From Myxococcales bacterium (GTDB taxonomy: Bacteria; Myxococcota_A; Polyangia; Fen-1088), in assembly GCA_003170035.1 (NCBI GenBank), contig PMZX01000497.1:7390-14633 (forward strand): 7,244 nt of DNA, given 5' to 3'. Shown one piece after another: positions 5,688-7,244 of the stretch. The notes beneath the pieces were generated by a model, which worked only from the letters and a program-made list of their open reading frames with translations, was not told the DNA's origin and did no database searches. The position numbers and the translations under genes were made by a program. Numbering within the stretch: position 1 is the first letter of the stretch; every line of letters begins with the position of its first letter.

Positions 5688-6515
5688 ATGAAAGCCCAGG
5701 ATTCGGCCATCCGTCTGGTGGTCAACGCCGACGGGTTCGGTGCGGACGCCGCGATCACGCGCGGGACTCTGCGCGCGCATCGGGAAGGCATCGTCACCAG
5801 CACCTCGGTCATCGGCAACTGCGCCGACCCCGAAGCCATTCGAGTCCAGCTCAACCCCAACCCGGCCCTGGGGATCGGCGTTCACCTCACCCTGACCGGC
5901 GGCGCACCGATTGCGCGGCCGTCCAGCGTCCGTTCTCTGCTCGGCCCGGATGAACAATTTCCCACCGACGTGCGAGACGTGTTCCTTTCCTGGGCCAAGG
6001 CCGCGCCGCGCGCTGACGAGATCGAACGCGAGTTTGATGCCCAGGTGGGGCGCCTGCGCGATGCCGGTCTGGCCATCGACCACCTGAATACCTGTCATCA
6101 CGTGGGCTTTCTGCCTGTGGTGGGTCGTGCCGTGGAAGCGGTTGCGCGCCGGTACGCCATCGCCGGCGTGCGCACGGCGGTGGAACGTCCGACCCTGGCA
6201 TGGTTCACGGAGATCCAGCGCAGCCTGACCACCGCTGCCCTTTCCGGTCTGGCCTGGTTCAACCGACGGCAGATGGGCATTCTGCGCCACGGGCCGACAA
6301 CCTGGGGCTACTTCGAACGCGGGCGACTGGACGAGATCCGCATTCTGGAGATCCTCGCCAGGCTGGGCCCTGGCATCCACGAGCTCATCTGCGCGCCCCG
6401 CGAAAGTGATGACCCTCTCGATCGCGGCGAACTGGCGGCGCTGCTGTCCCCGCGGGTGCGCGAGGGGCTCGCACGACGGGGCATTGAACTCTGTCCCTGG
6501 GCCGATCTGTTCTGA
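5688..6515 (+). CDS. YdjC/ChbG-family (HpnK-like) carbohydrate deacetylase homologue with altered active site
   Basis: This 275-residue cytoplasmic protein belongs by pattern to the YdjC/ChbG/HpnK family, metal-dependent deacetylases acting on acetylated sugars or hopanoid precursors. Matching segments are LVVNADGFG (10-18), RGTLRAHREGIVTSTSVIGN (given as 25-44), NPALGIGVHLTL with H66, DHLNTCHHVGFLP (131-143) and GIHELICAPRE near the C-terminus. Several key residues differ. The usual NADDFG is NADGFG, replacing the metal-ligand Asp by Gly16. The usual H-x-D-S-H-x-H-x-H is HLNTCHHVG, giving Asn134, Cys136 and Gly140. The usual CHPG is CAPR. H66, H132 and H138 remain. The frame is intact and full-length, so the protein is probably expressed, with an altered or absent catalytic function. 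The start ATG has only a weak AGAAG nine bases upstream. Confidence 0.85.
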   Translation: MKAQDSAIRLVVNADGFGADAAITRGTLRAHREGIVTSTSVIGNCADPEAIRVQLNPNPALGIGVHLTLTGGAPIARPSSVRSLLGPDEQFPTDVRDVFLSWAKAAPRADEIEREFDAQVGRLRDAGLAIDHLNTCHHVGFLPVVGRAVEAVARRYAIAGVRTAVERPTLAWFTEIQRSLTTAALSGLAWFNRRQMGILRHGPTTWGYFERGRLDEIRILEILARLGPGIHELICAPRESDDPLDRGELAALLSPRVREGLARRGIELCPWADLF

Positions 6516-6556
6516 CCCCATCCCATCCGATTCTGTCGCCGTCGCTGCAGGAGGCC

Positions 6557-6586
6557 GTGGTCGTAGTCGTGGTCGTGGTCGTGGTC
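6557..6586 (+). repeat. GTGGTC hexanucleotide repeat, five units
   Basis: Five consecutive hexamers occupy this interval: GTGGTC, GTAGTC, GTGGTC, GTGGTC, GTGGTC. Only one base departs from a perfect array. The run lies outside genes, 41 bases after the YdjC-like stop. It could vary in number by slippage. Confidence 0.85.
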
Positions 6587-6601
6587 GGCCTGATCCCTTT
6601 G

Positions 6602-6623
6602 GTTGCAGCTATCAAGCTGCAAC
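6602..6623. other. Perfect 9-base inverted repeat (hairpin or operator)
   Basis: GTTGCAGCT (6602-6610) and AGCTGCAAC (6615-6623) are exact inverted arms around a 4-base loop (ATCA). RNA from either strand would fold into a tight stem. No T-run follows on either strand, so an intrinsic terminator is not supported. It may be a transcript-end stem or a protein-binding dyad. Confidence 0.6.
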
Positions 6624-6625
6624 GT

Positions 6626-6643
6626 GCTCTCTGTGGTGAGAGC
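6626..6643. other. Second inverted repeat, 6-base arms
   Basis: GCTCTC (6626-6631) and GAGAGC (6638-6643) are exact inverted arms with a 6-base loop. It starts two bases after the stronger hairpin, so a transcript would carry two stems in tandem. On its own it is short enough to occur by chance; its placement next to the 9-base stem makes it worth recording. Confidence 0.4.
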
Positions 6644-6695
6644 CGGATCTTCGAATTTCTCGCGCAAGACTCTCGCGTCCGAGCCGCAGTAAACG

Positions 6696-6701
6696 CATAA
6701 T
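6696..6701 (+). promoter_or_regulatory. -10-like element (CATAAT) for the methyltransferase gene
   Basis: CATAAT matches TATAAT at five of six bases and ends 16 bases before the ATG at 6718. A transcript starting about seven bases later would have a leader of roughly ten bases, too short for a normal ribosome-binding site, and none is seen (the bases before the ATG are CTGCCTCCCGCC). No clear -35 is present. Confidence 0.35.
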
Positions 6702-6717
6702 CATCCTGCCTCCCGCC

Positions 6718-7244
6718 ATGGATGATCTCCACTCGACGCAGCAGTACTACGATCGCTTCGCCCCAACCTACGAACGCGAACGCCACCATGGCTATCACCG
6801 CCTCATCGACGACTTGGAGCTGGAGTTGGTGCGCCGGTTGGGAACCGGGCTCGATGTCCTGGAAGCAGGTTGTGGCACGGGGCTGCTGCTGGCCGAAACC
6901 GCTCGCGTGGCCCGCACGGCCGTCGGGCTCGATCTGTCCCGCAGCATGCTGGGGCTGGCGCAGCACCGTGGCTTGCCCGTGGTGCAGGGCTCGCTGACCG
7001 CACTGCCTATGCCGGACCGGTCGGTGGATCTGGTGTACAGCATGAAGGTGCTGGCGCATGTGCCACCCATCCGCGAGGCGCTCCGCGAGTTGGCTCGGGT
7101 GGTCCGTCCCGGGGGTCACCTGTTGCTGGAGTTCTACAACCCACGTTCGCTGCGCTACCTGGCCAAGCTACTGGGCGGGGCCGCCCCCATCGCCGAGTCG
7201 ACCACCGATCGTGACGTCTACACCCGCTACGACACCCTGGACAC
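6718..7244 (+). CDS. Class I SAM-dependent methyltransferase (Methyltransf_11 type), 3' end cut by window edge
   Basis: 175 codons are visible. The N-terminal YYDRFAPTYERERHHGYH is typical of small-molecule methyltransferases of the UbiE/Methyltransf_11 group. SAM-binding motif I is DVLEAGCGTG (47-56), the acidic residue ending strand 2 is in VGLDLS (D72), the ALPMPDRSVDLVYS segment (95-108) follows, and ARVVRPGGHLLLEFYNPRSL (given as 126-145) is the post-motif III region. This establishes transfer of a methyl group from S-adenosylmethionine; the substrate cannot be told from what is visible. No Shine-Dalgarno precedes ATG 6718, and a CATAAT element close by suggests a nearly leaderless transcript. 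A quinone, lipid or natural-product methylase are all possible. It is probably not co-transcribed with the YdjC-like gene, given the 202-base gap. Confidence 0.88.
   Translation, partial: MDDLHSTQQYYDRFAPTYERERHHGYHRLIDDLELELVRRLGTGLDVLEAGCGTGLLLAETARVARTAVGLDLSRSMLGLAQHRGLPVVQGSLTALPMPDRSVDLVYSMKVLAHVPPIREALRELARVVRPGGHLLLEFYNPRSLRYLAKLLGGAAPIAESTTDRDVYTRYDTLD

Larger units (their letters stand above)
6516..6717. other. Structured non-coding stretch before the methyltransferase gene
   Basis: About 200 bases without a credible gene. From left to right they hold a GTGGTC hexamer run (6557-6586), a 9-base-arm hairpin (6602-6623), a second hairpin (6626-6643), and a CATAAT -10-like element (6696-6701). 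A minus-strand frame reading His-Asp repeats through the hexamers is a by-product of the repeat and continues antisense into real genes. The stretch could be a 3' untranslated end of the YdjC-like gene, a small RNA, or a long regulatory region. Confidence 0.6.

Noticed and set aside
5673..6521. Minus-strand 282-codon frame opposite the YdjC/ChbG-like gene
   Set aside because: It covers almost the same span, but only the plus frame shows NADGFG, GVHLTL and the other family segments.
6602..6643. Paired hairpins as an intrinsic terminator
   Set aside because: Neither strand has a T-run after the stems, so they are recorded as structured elements only.
6385..7119. Minus-strand frame with a His-Asp repeat
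   Set aside because: The repeat is the reverse translation of the GTGGTC hexamers, and the frame runs antisense into the methyltransferase and the YdjC/ChbG-like gene.

Overview
The window reads as ordinary chromosomal DNA of a high-GC Gram-negative bacterium, most likely a myxobacterium (Myxococcota, probably Polyangiales-like). The main evidence is the lipoprotein at 2707-4290. It joins a lipobox, a long Gly/Ser/Thr-rich linker and the eight-cysteine 'NGxETDVDCGG' module that is typical of myxobacterial surface proteins. Strong third-position GC bias and the long antisense shadow frames fit this. I see no CRISPR array, tRNA, rRNA, transposase, phage gene or integration site.

Layout. On the minus strand, 2027 to 1 is a compact operon: a 91-residue protein of unknown function, then an RluD/RluC-type 23S rRNA pseudouridine synthase whose GTG start overlaps the upstream stop, then pgeF (YfiH, peptidoglycan editing factor). 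pgeF starts one base after the rluD-like stop and runs off the left edge. The rluD-pgeF order is the same as in E. coli. Divergent from it, on the plus strand, lies a small exported protein resembling a free-standing DsbD N-terminal domain (2103-2588). It is followed by a hairpin, a dyad and a -10-like element, and then the large lipoprotein gene.

That gene ends three bases from the convergent end of an M16 zinc-peptidase gene (minus strand, 4294 to about 5571). Divergent from the peptidase is a YdjC/ChbG-family gene (5688-6515) whose fold motifs are recognisable but whose metal-binding and catalytic positions are largely substituted. About 200 non-coding bases follow, holding a GTGGTC hexamer run and two adjacent hairpins. 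A class I SAM-dependent methyltransferase then begins at 6718 and runs off the right edge.

The genes do not form one pathway. The left operon concerns ribosome modification and peptidoglycan fidelity, the middle holds cell-envelope proteins, and the right holds carbohydrate-deacetylase-like and methyltransferase genes. No clear undescribed multi-gene system is evident. The points most worth following up are the degenerate YdjC/ChbG active site, the stand-alone DsbD-alpha-like protein, the translationally coupled 91-residue gene and the structured non-coding stretch at 6516-6717.
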